Below, piece by piece: positions 1 to 9,304 of a DNA stretch of 64,000 nucleotides; position 1 is the first letter of the stretch, and each line of letters starts with the position of its first letter. Below the pieces are notes generated by a model. The model was given only the letters and a program-made list of their open reading frames with translations, searched no databases and was not told the origin of the DNA. The stretch covers positions 40,332 to 104,331 of the forward strand of contig DBQQ01000052.1 of the NCBI GenBank assembly GCA_002305315.1. The letters are read 5' to 3'. A program made the position numbers and the translations under genes. The stretch comes from Clostridiales bacterium UBA1390. GTDB taxonomy: Bacteria > Bacillota > Clostridia > Lachnospirales > Bianqueaceae.

Positions 1-718
1 CAGGATAGCGTATAAAATCGAGGCAATCCGTTCCTTAAGCAATCTATTATACGCAAATTGAATAATAGAGGCGATGGGGATCGCGGGATAGCATATAAAA
101 TCGAGGGGATTCGTTCCTTAGGTAATTTATTGTACGCAAATTGAAAAATCAAGGAGAGCCGAATCGCGGGGGAGCGTATAAAATCGAGGGATCTCGTTCC
201 TTAAGTAATCGATTGTACGCAAATTGAAAATTTGGGAAAGCAGGATCGCGGGATAGCGTATAAAATCGAGGGGATTCGTTCCTTAGGTAATTTATTGTAC
301 GCAAATTGAAAAATCAAGGAGAGCCGAATCGCGGGATAGCGTATAAAATTGAGAAATCTCGTTCCTTAAGCAATCTATTATACGCGAATTGAAAAATAGA
401 GGAGAGCAGAATTGCGGGATAGCGTATAAATATAGAGGAGATTCGTTCCTTAAGTAAGCTATTATACGCAAATTGAAAAATCGAGGCGCGGGGGATCGCG
501 AGATAGCGTATAAATATAGAGGAAATTCGTTCCTTAGGCAATCATTCATACGCAAGATAAAAAAATGAGGTGAGGGAGATCGCGGGATAGCGTATAAAAT
601 GGAGGCGATCCGTTCCTTAAGTAATTCCTTGTACGCAAACTGAAAATTCAAGAAAGCAGGACTGCGTATAAAACCTCCCCCTCAGTATAGACTCAGGGGG
701 AGGTTTGCATTTATACGC
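1..718. repeat. Tandem array A of ~83-bp palindromic GCGTATAA repeats
   Basis: Nine copies of a unit start with GCGTATAA (once GCATATAA) at about 8, 91, 174, 256, 339, 422, 506, 590 and 664, so spacing is 82-84 bp except the last (74). The window edge truncates the array on the left. Each unit has a left arm GCGTATAA, a ~30-nt loop containing GTTCCTTA, and a right arm ending TTATACGC or TTGTACGC, so it can fold as a hairpin. A ~36-nt linker follows, ending in GAATCGCGGGATA. Open frames on the minus strand here (for example 292-651) simply read through the repeats and look like artefacts, not genes. The same family recurs at 25,993-26,661. Function unknown. Confidence 0.93.
671..706 (-). terminator. 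Terminator of the lysis cassette, nested in the last repeat
   Basis: AAACCTCCCCCT pairs with AGGGGGAGGTTT around a short loop, giving a 12-bp GC-rich stem with a T-rich side on the minus strand. It lies directly after the endolysin stop codon. It is enclosed by an outer stem, GCGTATAAA (664-672) with TTTATACGC (710-718), which is the arm pair of repeat array A. Confidence 0.8.
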
Positions 719-1445
719 CGCATAGGTTTTTCCAGGTTGCGGTACCGACAATACCATCAGTCTGAATAGCTGTATCTTGCTGGAATTTCTTGACTGCCGT
801 GGTTGTTTGTGCACCGAAGATTCCGTCCATGCCATCAGCCCCCACGTTATAGCCATGCATCAGAAGGGCCATCTGCAGAATCTTCACGGCATCGCCTTTG
901 GAACCTTGCGACATCTCAAAAGGCGCAGAGACGGTTTCTGAGATGTTTTCTGTTTTGTAGGGTGGTCGAACGGTCGCAATGACTTCCGATGCTCTATAGG
1001 CGATGGTTCGCCGAGATACGGAGTTATTTTTGTTTCCTTCGATGACGGTCATTTTTGCGGTACTTGCGGAAGAACCCTCGACTTTCTCTACGAGGCCGAT
1101 GTGGTCGATATAAGACGTATTGGCATTCCAGCGGTAAAATACGATATCGCCAGCCTGCGGTATATCATCGGCTCCGGTTCGGTACCCTCGCGCTTCGAAC
1201 CAGGATAGGCAGTATGGGCAGGCACTGCCCTGCGGCGATGTGGACGGATACACCTGGTTGTCCATTGCGCCGGCCTTATAGAAGACCCACGTCAGAAACA
1301 TGTTACACCAGTCGGCGCGGGAAAAACCAGCAACTTTGGCCACATTTTCCTCATACCATTGACCGTATTTGGTCCATCCATTGGCATCTTCCAGGTAGCC
1401 AAGCTCGCCTTGTGCGATCTGAATCACTTTTTCTTTTTGCGTCAT
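711..1445 (-). CDS. Phage-type endolysin, CHAP domain plus peptidoglycan-binding domain
   Basis: A 244-residue cell-wall hydrolase. The N-terminal part looks like a CHAP amidase/endopeptidase domain, with the probable catalytic Cys47 in ADWCNMF and His115 in YIDHIGLV. Residues about 178-242 match a PG_binding_1 repeat (QGSKGDAVKILQ, then GIFGAQTTTAVKKFQ, GIVGTATW). It has no signal peptide, as expected of a holin-dependent phage lysin. Its start overlaps the holin stop by 4 bp. The stop codon lies inside a repeat-family arm (GCGTATAA on the coding strand), so the array abuts or has recombined with the gene end. No other phage genes are visible, so this is a prophage remnant or a domesticated lysis module. 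Confidence 0.9.
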   Translation of the reverse strand: MTQKEKVIQIAQGELGYLEDANGWTKYGQWYEENVAKVAGFSRADWCNMFLTWVFYKAGAMDNQVYPSTSPQGSACPYCLSWFEARGYRTGADDIPQAGDIVFYRWNANTSYIDHIGLVEKVEGSSASTAKMTVIEGNKNNSVSRRTIAYRASEVIATVRPPYKTENISETVSAPFEMSQGSKGDAVKILQMALLMHGYNVGADGMDGIFGAQTTTAVKKFQQDTAIQTDGIVGTATWKNLCGV

Positions 1446-1675
1446 ATTTTGTCATCTCCTTTTGTTGTGATCTTCTTTTTATACTGGGCGGAGCTGATTC
1501 CCAGAATGGCTCCTAGAAATGTGACTACGGCACTGATGGTTCCTGTGATTTGCTCTCCGTACGGAAGTCCCCAGATGGTAGCCAGGGCAAAATATAGGGT
1601 GCCTAACCCGGGAAGAACCAGTATCGTGATCCATTTGAGAACATCGTATACTCTGTTGCTGAACATATATCTCAC
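1442..1675 (-). CDS. Phage holin, Dp-1 type
   Basis: A 77-residue membrane protein with two hydrophobic stretches (about 12-33 and 42-62) separated by a short turn, and a charged lysine-rich C-terminus. The sequence style (VYDVLKWI, then LPGLGTLYFALATIWGLP) is that of the Dp-1 holin family (Phage_holin_Dp1). The family makes the membrane hole that releases the endolysin. A strong AGGAGG ribosome site lies just upstream of 1675. Coupling to the endolysin by an ATGA-type overlap supports a joint lysis cassette. A 7-bp hairpin (ATCCTGC at 1684-1690, GCAGGAT at 1699-1705) sits in its leader. Confidence 0.88.
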   Translation of the reverse strand: MRYMFSNRVYDVLKWITILVLPGLGTLYFALATIWGLPYGEQITGTISAVVTFLGAILGISSAQYKKKITTKGDDKI

Positions 1676-1738
1676 CTCCTGAGATCCTGCTTGTACTAGC
1701 AGGATATGCAGGGGGAGGGGAGAAGGTTCCTATAGAGC

Positions 1739-1766
1739 TTGATTGCGGTATAAAAGAAAATATAGT
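1739..1766 (+). promoter_or_regulatory. Possible promoter of the ABC exporter pair
   Basis: TTGATT (1739-1744) and TATAGT (1761-1766) are separated by 16 bp, upstream of the two ABC genes. The match is moderate; no better candidate is seen between the holin and the exporter genes. Confidence 0.4.
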
Positions 1767-1878
1767 CAATGCAGAGTGTGATATAAACAATGTGCAAATG
1801 AATGAAAATTTGATAGAATAGGATTACATCGAGGAGCCCAAAAAACGAGTAAACCAGATGTTTAGAGGAAATGGCAAA

Positions 1879-3603
1879 ATGAATAAGAAAAACGATAATA
1901 AAGGAAATATGCGCTTTTTAATATCCAGATGGCTGCGTTGGGACAAAATAGGAACAGTGTGTGTGTTTTTACGGATTCCGGTGGCAGTTATATTACCTAT
2001 ACTGACAGCTTTTTTGCCACAGCTTCTGGTTAGCGCAATTGAATTTCAATGGGACTTTTTATACTTTGTGAAGGCACTGCTGATTCTGTCCAGTGTAATT
2101 TTGATACTCACGATGATGAGTCGTTTTTTGGAGGCAAGACTGAAAGAATTTCAGGCGGGAATTAGTATGCATTATGCGGTGGAGATGATGCATAAGTTAA
2201 TTCATATGGACTATGAACGGCTGGAAAGCTATGAAGGAAGAGCACAGTTTCAGCGTTGTAAAAAGTTTGCATTTGAAGGGGAACAAGCGGATGGGGCTTG
2301 GTCGGCAGTGAGATTGACAGGTCTGTTGACGAGTCTGCTGGGGATTGTGTCATACTCCGCTTTATTTGGAAGGATCAGTATATGGTTACTGGCAGTTATT
2401 CTAGGTTCATGTTTTGTAGAGCTTTTCATTTCTTCGAGAATCATACAATTTGGTGATCAAACAGAAAATCAGATGGTTAGGGGAGAAATGGAATTTTTCT
2501 ATCTATATCGTATCGCTACGCAGAAGGAGATAGAGAAAGATATACGGTTAAGCCGTGCCGGTTCATGGCTCATGAAACACTTAAAACAAGCTGAAAATAA
2601 ATATATGGATGTTATGCATGCATATACGGTGCAGTCTACTAGATCATTGGGAATACAAGTCTTATGTACGATAATACGCGATTTTTCAACCTTTGGTTTT
2701 CTGGTGTTTTCTGTATTGCAAGGTGATATATTAGCCAGTGAGTTTTTGTTTTACTTTAGTTTAGTCACGGGTTTTTCTGATTGGATTAATGGAATTTCTG
2801 GCCACATAAAAAGTTTGAAACGGATTATGCTGGAATGTGCTCATTACAGAAGATTTATAAGTATGCCGAACGTACAGAAAGAAGGAAAAAGAATCCCTAT
2901 TGATAAGATCGAAAACATTGAACTGAGACATGTGTATTTTAGTTATGCAGACAGCATAGTTTTGAGGGATATCAATTTGTGCTTTCGGGTGGATGAGAAT
3001 ATTGCATTGGTTGGTGCAAATGGAGCAGGAAAAACCACACTCATCAAGCTATTGTGTGGTTTATATCAACCTACTGAGGGAGAAATCCTGATCAATGGAA
3101 TTTCAATGAGAGATTTGGATTTAGAAAATTATTATATGCAAATTTCTGCCGTTTTTCAAGAATATATGGTACTTCCTACCAATGTGCTATGCAATATCAC
3201 ACTGAGAGAAACAAATGATGAGTTAAAAGAATGGGAAAAAGAATTGGGTGTAGCACTTAACAAGGAGGCGACCATATTATCAGGTGGTCAAAAACAAAAG
3301 ATGCTGTTAGCACGGGCGTTATACAAGAAGGGGTCATTACTGATCTTGGATGAGCCAACGGCGGCGTTGGATCCTTTAGCAGAAGAAAAATTATATCAAC
3401 AGTATAAGGATTTGGCCAAAGATAGAATATCCATTTTTATTTCACATCGGCTGAGTTCTACTCAATTTTGTGATAGAATCCTATTGATGGATAACGGAGA
3501 AATCATAGAGGAGGGGACGCATAGGGAATTGATGAAAAAGAATGGAGCATATAAAAGAATGTTTGAAGAACAGGGCCACTATTATCAGGAGAATGAATCA
3601 TGA
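1879..3603 (+). CDS. ABC exporter half-transporter A
   Basis: About 574 residues: an N-terminal ABC exporter membrane domain with several hydrophobic helices, then a nucleotide-binding domain. Walker A is GANGAGKTT (about residue 378), the signature is LSGGQKQK (about 466), and Walker B LLILDEPTAALDP carries the catalytic Glu. The open frame reaches back to ATG 1858, but ATG 1879 is preferred because AGAGGA lies 10 nt upstream of it. The stop overlaps the next start (ATGA), so the two probably form a heterodimer. Base composition is visibly AT-richer than in neighbouring genes, suggesting horizontal acquisition. Exporters of this form often move peptides or drugs, but no substrate gene is visible, so the cargo is unknown. 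Confidence 0.85.
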   Translation: MNKKNDNKGNMRFLISRWLRWDKIGTVCVFLRIPVAVILPILTAFLPQLLVSAIEFQWDFLYFVKALLILSSVILILTMMSRFLEARLKEFQAGISMHYAVEMMHKLIHMDYERLESYEGRAQFQRCKKFAFEGEQADGAWSAVRLTGLLTSLLGIVSYSALFGRISIWLLAVILGSCFVELFISSRIIQFGDQTENQMVRGEMEFFYLYRIATQKEIEKDIRLSRAGSWLMKHLKQAENKYMDVMHAYTVQSTRSLGIQVLCTIIRDFSTFGFLVFSVLQGDILASEFLFYFSLVTGFSDWINGISGHIKSLKRIMLECAHYRRFISMPNVQKEGKRIPIDKIENIELRHVYFSYADSIVLRDINLCFRVDENIALVGANGAGKTTLIKLLCGLYQPTEGEILINGISMRDLDLENYYMQISAVFQEYMVLPTNVLCNITLRETNDELKEWEKELGVALNKEATILSGGQKQKMLLARALYKKGSLLILDEPTAALDPLAEEKLYQQYKDLAKDRISIFISHRLSSTQFCDRILLMDNGEIIEEGTHRELMKKNGAYKRMFEEQGHYYQENES

Positions 3604-5408
3604 AAACAGGAAAATACTGCGCCCGAATTGTTCGGGAATTATGGAGGGCTAAGAAAAGCATTTTACTTGGAAATTTTGGAAACAATATGATAAGCGCGGT
3701 AAAGCCATATATATATCTTATATTTCCAGCTTGGATCTTAAATGCGTTAATTTCTCATCAAGATTTATATGTAATCATTGGGCTGATTATTGTGGGCGTT
3801 TTTTTTAATGGTATTTTATTGTGGTTGTCAAACTGGTTAGAAAATATAAACCTGGAAAACGGCGATTATTGTAGTATGATAGAGAAAAATCAGATCACTC
3901 GAAAACTGATGAAAATGGACTATTCAGTATTTGAGGAGAAGAAGAGTGCGGAATCTATCGCGCGTCATCGAAGTGAAACGAAGGAGAGAGGGGGAGTTTA
4001 TTATAATTTTCTTCGATTTATGCGCGAAAGCATGACGGCTATTACAAAAATTATGGTATCGGGGATTGTGTTAGGACCTTTTTGGCCTATTCTATTTATA
4101 AATACAGGAACCGATTTCTGGGGATCCGCAGGTTTTAGTTGGTTAGTTATATGTGGAATGATAGGGGCTTGGATATTGCTGACAAAAGTAAAAGAAAAAA
4201 TGAACCAGAAAATACGTGTCCTGCGAAATCAATATTCAGAAATTGATCAAGTGTATGAAACATATCGGGATGAGATTTCCCAATACCAGACAGGGAAAGA
4301 GATTCGTATTTTCCAAATGCAGTCTTTTATTATGCGGGAAGCGACATCAAAACTTCTGGGAGAAGGAAAAAGGCTGCAACGTAAAATGGCTTGGAGTAGG
4401 GCTTTAGGAGATAGCGCCGGATATGCGATTTTCATAGTATTAAGTTTTTGCTTTTATTTAATTATTGGTAATAAAATGCTTTTAGGTTATTTTAGTATAG
4501 GGGATGCTGTCATATATGCGGGAGCATTCGTACAGCTTTTAGAGGGTTTTAGACGAGGAGCTTCCAGTCTAGGAGAATTGAAAGATATTGAAGTAAGAGC
4601 AAAGACGTATTTTGATATACTGGATACGAAAAAAACAAGTGAAGAAGTCCCTGGAGATGGAATGTTGGAAAAGGGACAAGAACCGGTTTTTAGATTTCAG
4701 AATGTATGGTTTGGGTATCAAGAAGAGGATGTTATAAAAGGCGTCAATCTGGAAATTCGATCAAAAGAAAAAGTAGCGATTGTGGGGGAGAATGGATCAG
4801 GAAAATCGACCTTAATTAAGCTATTATGTGGATTATATCAACCCAGAAAGGGAAAAATCCTATGCAATGGACGAGACATTCGGCAATATCCATCAAACGA
4901 ATATCAAAAATTATTTGCTGTGGTTTTTCAGGATTTCTCGTTGTATGCATATGCTCTAGGAGAAAATGTGGCAGTTAAAAGCGAATATAATCAACAAGAG
5001 GTATCAAACCTGTTGAAACAGGTTGATTTTCCAGAGAAATATGGATTAGGGACGATATTATACCAAGAATGTGATCCGGAGGGGGTCAATATTTCTGGAG
5101 GAGAGGCGCAAAAAGTAGCGTTGGCACGAGCAATTCATCTGCAGGCACCTGTTGTCATTATGGATGAACCAACATCGGCAATGGATCCTTTTGCAGAAAT
5201 GAAACTCTATCATCAATTAGAGACTATGTCTAAGGAAAAGACGGCGATTTATATTTCACACCGGTTATCTTCCTGTAGATTTTGCGATCGAATTATTGTT
5301 TTGGATCAAGGAAGAATCGTACAATCGGGAACACATGAAGAATTATTGCAAGATACAGAAGGAAAATATTTTGCATTGTGGAATGCACAGGCACAGTTTT
5401 TCCTATAG
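3600..5408 (+). CDS. ABC exporter half-transporter B
   Basis: 602 residues with the same plan as its upstream partner: a membrane domain over roughly the first 340 residues, then an ATPase domain. Walker A is GENGSGKST (about 395), the signature is ISGGEAQK (about 497), and Walker B VVIMDEPTSAMDP keeps the catalytic Glu. The two ATPase domains share the stretch LIKLLCGLYQP, which points to gene duplication within the pair. Both sites look catalytically complete, unlike the asymmetric pair at 9.4-13.0 kb. The gene is AT-rich like its partner. Translation is coupled through a 4-bp overlap. No peptidase C39 domain is present, so leader-peptide cleavage, if any, is done elsewhere. Confidence 0.85.
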   Translation: MKTGKYCARIVRELWRAKKSILLGNFGNNMISAVKPYIYLIFPAWILNALISHQDLYVIIGLIIVGVFFNGILLWLSNWLENINLENGDYCSMIEKNQITRKLMKMDYSVFEEKKSAESIARHRSETKERGGVYYNFLRFMRESMTAITKIMVSGIVLGPFWPILFINTGTDFWGSAGFSWLVICGMIGAWILLTKVKEKMNQKIRVLRNQYSEIDQVYETYRDEISQYQTGKEIRIFQMQSFIMREATSKLLGEGKRLQRKMAWSRALGDSAGYAIFIVLSFCFYLIIGNKMLLGYFSIGDAVIYAGAFVQLLEGFRRGASSLGELKDIEVRAKTYFDILDTKKTSEEVPGDGMLEKGQEPVFRFQNVWFGYQEEDVIKGVNLEIRSKEKVAIVGENGSGKSTLIKLLCGLYQPRKGKILCNGRDIRQYPSNEYQKLFAVVFQDFSLYAYALGENVAVKSEYNQQEVSNLLKQVDFPEKYGLGTILYQECDPEGVNISGGEAQKVALARAIHLQAPVVIMDEPTSAMDPFAEMKLYHQLETMSKEKTAIYISHRLSSCRFCDRIIVLDQGRIVQSGTHEELLQDTEGKYFALWNAQAQFFL

Positions 5409-5421
5409 CCCCCTTCCACCA

Positions 5422-5458
5422 AAAAAGCTGCCCCATCTTTCTGATAGAGCAGCTTTTT
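5422..5458. terminator. Bidirectional terminator between convergent ABC genes
   Basis: AAAAAGCTGC (5422-5431) pairs with GCAGCTTTTT (5449-5458), giving an A-run before and a T-run after the stem. It can therefore end transcription from both the exporter pair (plus) and the MacB-like gene (minus). Confidence 0.85.
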
Positions 5459-5474
5459 CATAAAGATTTTTATA

Positions 5475-8195
5475 TTATTCGGTTCGCAGCGCCGTCACAG
5501 GGTCTTTCTTGGCCGCCTTGCTAGAAGGCAGCAGTCCCGCGATCATAGTCAGGAGCATGCTCAGAAGCACCAGGAACCCGGCGGCGACGATCGGCAATGA
5601 TGCATTGATCGTGGTGATGCCCGCCAGAGAGTGAATGATCGAGTTGATGGGGATGAGCAACAGTGCGGTGATGCCCACGCCGAGCAGGCCGGAACAAAGC
5701 CCGATGATAAAGGTCTCTGCGTTAAAGACCTGCGCCACGTTGCGTTTGGAGGCGCCGATGGCGCGCAGGATACCGATCTCCTTGGTCCGTTCCAGAACGG
5801 AAATATACGTGATGATTCCGATCATGATGGAAGAGACGATGAGCGATACGGAGACAAAAGCAATCAGCACATAGGAGATGACGTCGACGATGGTGGTCAC
5901 GGAGGACATTAAAAGTCCGACATAATCGGTATAATGGATCTGGTTCTCGGAAGAGGCGGTTGCGTTATAGTCTTCGATGCAGCCTGCGATGAGATCTTTG
6001 TCTTCGAAACTATCCGCATAAATACTGATCGAAGAAGGCGCGTCCAGACTGACCCAGCCAAAGGCTGTCATGTTGTCATCGTAACTTCCGGGAGAAATAT
6101 AGGTATCGTAAATCATGAGCAGGGATTCATCGTCCAGTGTATCACTGGCCAGATACTGATCTAGCATGCCGGCCAGCTCTGCCTCGCCCAGAGAGGACAT
6201 GGATTCGAGCTGTTCCGGATTATCCGCATACATCGACCGAAGCATGCGCTGACATAAGGCGGCTTTCTCAGAGATGCTCAGATTCGTCAGATATTCCTTG
6301 GTATCCGCGATTTTGGCCGCATCATCTTCGGGCTCAAACTGAAATCCACTGACAACATTGACCTCCGGGCTGTCGATCTGCGCCCGCACGACAGCGCTGG
6401 CGTTCGTGTAATCAATCAAATAGTCGGTCAGGGCCTTCGTATATCCCACGTATCCATTCATCAGAAGGGCGTTGCTGTCCGCAGAAGGACGAATGATGCC
6501 TGTAATCGTAAGCTGTACGCCATTTTCTACCAGATCCGCAAGGGCTTCCTCGTCATCTCCGACATAAGCATAAAGCCCTTCCTCGTTTTCCACATAATAA
6601 TCACAGGCAGGTACCAGATAATATACCTTTTCGCAGATATCCTCGTAAGTCCAGGAATGTTCTTCCAGCGTGATCTCTTCGCCCTGTTCCAGCTGATCCT
6701 GCAGCTGGCGATATTCGCTGGCAGGCAAAAGCCCCAGTTCATACAGAACAGAAGAGGGAATTTCGTTGTTTTCATCCAGGATGAGGACAATCTCATTATA
6801 GGCTGTGGGCCAGCTGCCGTAGAGCAGATCGTAATGTTCGGTCACGGCGGTACTGATCAGTGCGTCCCCCTGCCCTGGAAGCAATTCGTCAAAATAGCTG
6901 TTTTCTGTCCCCATCATCTCATTCATACGCTGCATCATGGCCGGGGTCTCTTCGGCCTCATCGGAAAAAGTGCTGCCATCGGTATTGATCAGTTCCTCTT
7001 CCGGGTCGTAGGTATACACGTCGAATTGAGTATCGTAAGAATAGACGATGCCGTTTTCTCCCAGATACTGATGAATCTCGCTGTCGGGATCATCCAGGTA
7101 TGACTTGAAGTTTGTCAAGTTGTTTTTTGTGATGCTGGTGGTCATAGTACTGATGAGTTCCATATCCGTGTTGTTAGCATATACACCGTCCAGATCATGC
7201 CCTGCTTCGCCGCCTTGAGAGGCTTCTCTGCCGGCGGACATGATACTCGAAAGATCGATGGTTTCGGCTTGGATGGAGATTGGATAGGAGGCCATGGTAT
7301 CCCGTTGGATATCGGTGATGTACTGATTCACGCCATTCGACAAAGAGAGAATCAGCGCGATGCCGATGATGCCGATAGAACCGGCAAAGGCAGTCAGCAG
7401 CGTTCGGGCCTTTTTCGTCCGCAGATTGTTGAAACTCAGTGAAAGTGCGGTGAAAAAAGACATGGCGGCACGTCCCATGTTCGCGTGTTTCGGTGCGTCA
7501 AGCGATTTCTCCTCCAAGATATAGGGGTTGGTATCGTCTATAATCTTACCATCGCGAAGCCGTACAATACGATTGGCGTATTGCTCGGCCAGTTCTGGAT
7601 TGTGTGTGACCATGACGACCAGCCGATCCTTGGCGACCTCTTTCAGAAGATCCATCACCTGGATGCTGGTATCCGAGTCCAGGGCGCCCGTAGGTTCATC
7701 CGCCAGAAGAATATCTGGATTATTGACCAGGGCGCGGGCAATGGCCACGCGCTGCATCTGTCCACCGGACATCTGGTTGGGTTTTTTATGCAGCTGCTCA
7801 CCCAGACCCACCTGTTCCAGCGCGGTGATGGCCCGTTTACGGCGTTCAGACCGGGAGATGCCGGAAATGGTCAGCGCCAGCTCTACATTGGCCAGCACGG
7901 TCTGATGAGGGATCAGGTTATAACTCTGAAACACAAATCCAATCGTATGATTGCGGTAGGAGTCCCAGTCCCTGTCTTTATACCTCTTGGTAGAGATCCC
8001 ATTGATGATCAGATCACCGCTGTCATAACGATCCAGTCCGCCGATGATATTGAGCAGCGTTGTCTTACCGGAACCACTGGGGCCCAGGATGGCTACAAAC
8101 TCATTATCCCGCAGGTTCAGGCTGACATCGTCCAGAGCTTCCTGCACCAAATCACCGGTCACATATTGCTTACATATATTTTTGATCTGCAGCAT
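5475..8195 (-). CDS. MacB/FtsX-type ABC transporter, ATPase fused to permease
   Basis: 906 residues. The N-terminal LolD/MacB-like ATPase has GPSGSGKTT (about 38-46), the signature MSGGQMQR and Walker [15 protein letters not shown] first membrane segment (about 263-285) is followed by a long extracytoplasmic domain (about 290-750). Three C-terminal helices form an FtsX domain with the typical [17 protein letters not shown] cytoplasmic loop. The family uses ATP to drive movements of an outside domain (peptide or antibiotic resistance, lipoprotein or hydrolase control) rather than classical transport. In this gene ATPase and permease are one chain. It is transcribed alone from a promoter at 8247-8275. 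The substrate cannot be told from sequence. Confidence 0.88.
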   Translation of the reverse strand: MLQIKNICKQYVTGDLVQEALDDVSLNLRDNEFVAILGPSGSGKTTLLNIIGGLDRYDSGDLIINGISTKRYKDRDWDSYRNHTIGFVFQSYNLIPHQTVLANVELALTISGISRSERRKRAITALEQVGLGEQLHKKPNQMSGGQMQRVAIARALVNNPDILLADEPTGALDSDTSIQVMDLLKEVAKDRLVVMVTHNPELAEQYANRIVRLRDGKIIDDTNPYILEEKSLDAPKHANMGRAAMSFFTALSLSFNNLRTKKARTLLTAFAGSIGIIGIALILSLSNGVNQYITDIQRDTMASYPISIQAETIDLSSIMSAGREASQGGEAGHDLDGVYANNTDMELISTMTTSITKNNLTNFKSYLDDPDSEIHQYLGENGIVYSYDTQFDVYTYDPEEELINTDGSTFSDEAEETPAMMQRMNEMMGTENSYFDELLPGQGDALISTAVTEHYDLLYGSWPTAYNEIVLILDENNEIPSSVLYELGLLPASEYRQLQDQLEQGEEITLEEHSWTYEDICEKVYYLVPACDYYVENEEGLYAYVGDDEEALADLVENGVQLTITGIIRPSADSNALLMNGYVGYTKALTDYLIDYTNASAVVRAQIDSPEVNVVSGFQFEPEDDAAKIADTKEYLTNLSISEKAALCQRMLRSMYADNPEQLESMSSLGEAELAGMLDQYLASDTLDDESLLMIYDTYISPGSYDDNMTAFGWVSLDAPSSISIYADSFEDKDLIAGCIEDYNATASSENQIHYTDYVGLLMSSVTTIVDVISYVLIAFVSVSLIVSSIMIGIITYISVLERTKEIGILRAIGASKRNVAQVFNAETFIIGLCSGLLGVGITALLLIPINSIIHSLAGITTINASLPIVAAGFLVLLSMLLTMIAGLLPSSKAAKKDPVTALRTE

Positions 8196-8246
8196 GCCAA
8201 TAAACTCCTCCCTTTTTGTTAGGTTCTTTGAGGAACCATATTTAGT

Positions 8247-8275
8247 AGTGTATCCTATTTAAGAAAAAAACTCAA
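8247..8275 (-). promoter_or_regulatory. Promoter of the MacB-like gene
   Basis: On the minus strand TTGAGT (8270-8275) and TACACT (8247-8252) are 17 bp apart. A GGTTC...GAACC inverted repeat (8222-8237) lies between this and the gene and could be an operator or leader hairpin. Confidence 0.6.
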
Positions 8276-8395
8276 GGGAGAAAGTAAAAATTACCAAAAT
8301 GAGACATGAAATTTTGTGCAAAAGCACAAGAGCGGGGAAAAAGGACTGGGGGGATCTGGAAAGAGATGCTATCCAAAAATTTTACAAAACAGGGC

Positions 8396-8424
8396 TTGTA
8401 GATTTCATGAGAAAACAGTATACT
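8396..8424 (+). promoter_or_regulatory. Promoter of the HD-domain gene
   Basis: TTGTAG (8396-8401), a 17-bp spacer, and TATACT (8419-8424). The probable start codon at 8458 follows with GAAGGAG in between. This promoter lies inside the longer open frame from 8299, which argues against that upstream start. Confidence 0.65.
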
Positions 8425-8457
8425 GCTTATTATACCAAATCAAGAGAAGGAGATATT

Positions 8458-9120
8458 ATGAAACTCACATATAAACAGATTAAAAATAGCGAAGAGATCA
8501 ATATTCTGATTGAGAAGGGAAACGAAGTATTAGGGAAGTTGGGGTATACGGAACATTCTAAGAAACATGCGGCCAAGGTGGCGGAGACGGCGGCGATGAT
8601 TCTCAGAGAGCTGGGGTGCGAGGAGCATGCTGTGGAGCTTTGTAAGATTGCAGGGTACATGCACGATATTGGGAATAGTATCAATCGAGAGGATCATGCG
8701 CACAGCGGCGCCATTCTGGCCTACCAGATCCTGAAAGAGATGGGAATGCCGCTTGCGGATGCCGCATCGGTAGCCGCAGCGATCGGGAATCATGATGAAA
8801 AGACAGGAACCGCTTTTGATGTGGTGTCCGCCGCGCTGATTCTGGCGGATAAGACGGATGTGCGCCGTAACCGAGTGCGGAATCATGTCATCACCAGTTT
8901 CGACGCACACGATCGTGTGAACTATGCGGTACTTTCGGCGAATCTTACGGTAAATCGGGAGAAGAAAACGATTCAGATGGAGATGGAACTGGATGATACG
9001 ATGTGTACCGTGATCGACTACTTTGAGATTTTCCTGGAACGCATGCTCATGTGCCGCAGAGCGGCGGAGGTATTGGGATGTAAGTTCAAGCTGATTGCGA
9101 ACGGAAGCAAACTCAGCTGA
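8458..9120 (+). CDS. HD-domain phosphohydrolase
   Basis: 220 residues from ATG 8458, chosen because AGAAGGAGATATT precedes it and a promoter overlaps the longer open frame. The HD metal-site pattern is visible: an early His in SKKHAAKVAE, MHDIGN, HAHSG, GNHDEKTG and the closing Asp in LADKTD. HD proteins of this size hydrolyse phosphate esters, often nucleotides or signalling nucleotides; the substrate is not evident. A positively charged RRNRVRNH segment follows the last metal ligand. It is monocistronic. Between its stop and the ABC operon at 9.4 kb there is about 295 bp with no gene. Confidence 0.85.
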   Translation: MKLTYKQIKNSEEINILIEKGNEVLGKLGYTEHSKKHAAKVAETAAMILRELGCEEHAVELCKIAGYMHDIGNSINREDHAHSGAILAYQILKEMGMPLADAASVAAAIGNHDEKTGTAFDVVSAALILADKTDVRRNRVRNHVITSFDAHDRVNYAVLSANLTVNREKKTIQMEMELDDTMCTVIDYFEIFLERMLMCRRAAEVLGCKFKLIANGSKLS

Positions 9121-9304
9121 GATTCGGCAGCCCTGTACAAAATTCTGCGCAGAGAACAGGACGAGACAGCGTATGTGCGAGACTCCGAATCCCAGCGGCA
9201 GCAAGGCTCTCGGTGATTATCCATAGAAATTCATTCTTTGCCAGTTTTTTGTTTGTATCTTATCACAGTTTCCCGCAAAAGAGCCGGGAAAATAAAAAGG
9301 TACC

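Noticed and set aside
292..856. Minus-strand ORFs of 60-119 codons in array A
   Set aside because: They are translations of the tandem repeat and change phase with unit length; no ribosome site supports them.
1663..1821. Possible small peptide gene before the exporter pair
   Set aside because: An open frame ends at TAG 1819-1821 but has no convincing start codon with a ribosome site, and a promoter candidate lies within it.
5631..8222. Plus-strand ORFs opposite the MacB-like gene, up to 245 codons
   Set aside because: They are antisense shadows of a clear gene and have no family features.
8299..8457. Longer N-terminus of the HD-domain protein
   Set aside because: The segment contains the probable promoter and lacks a ribosome site at 8299.
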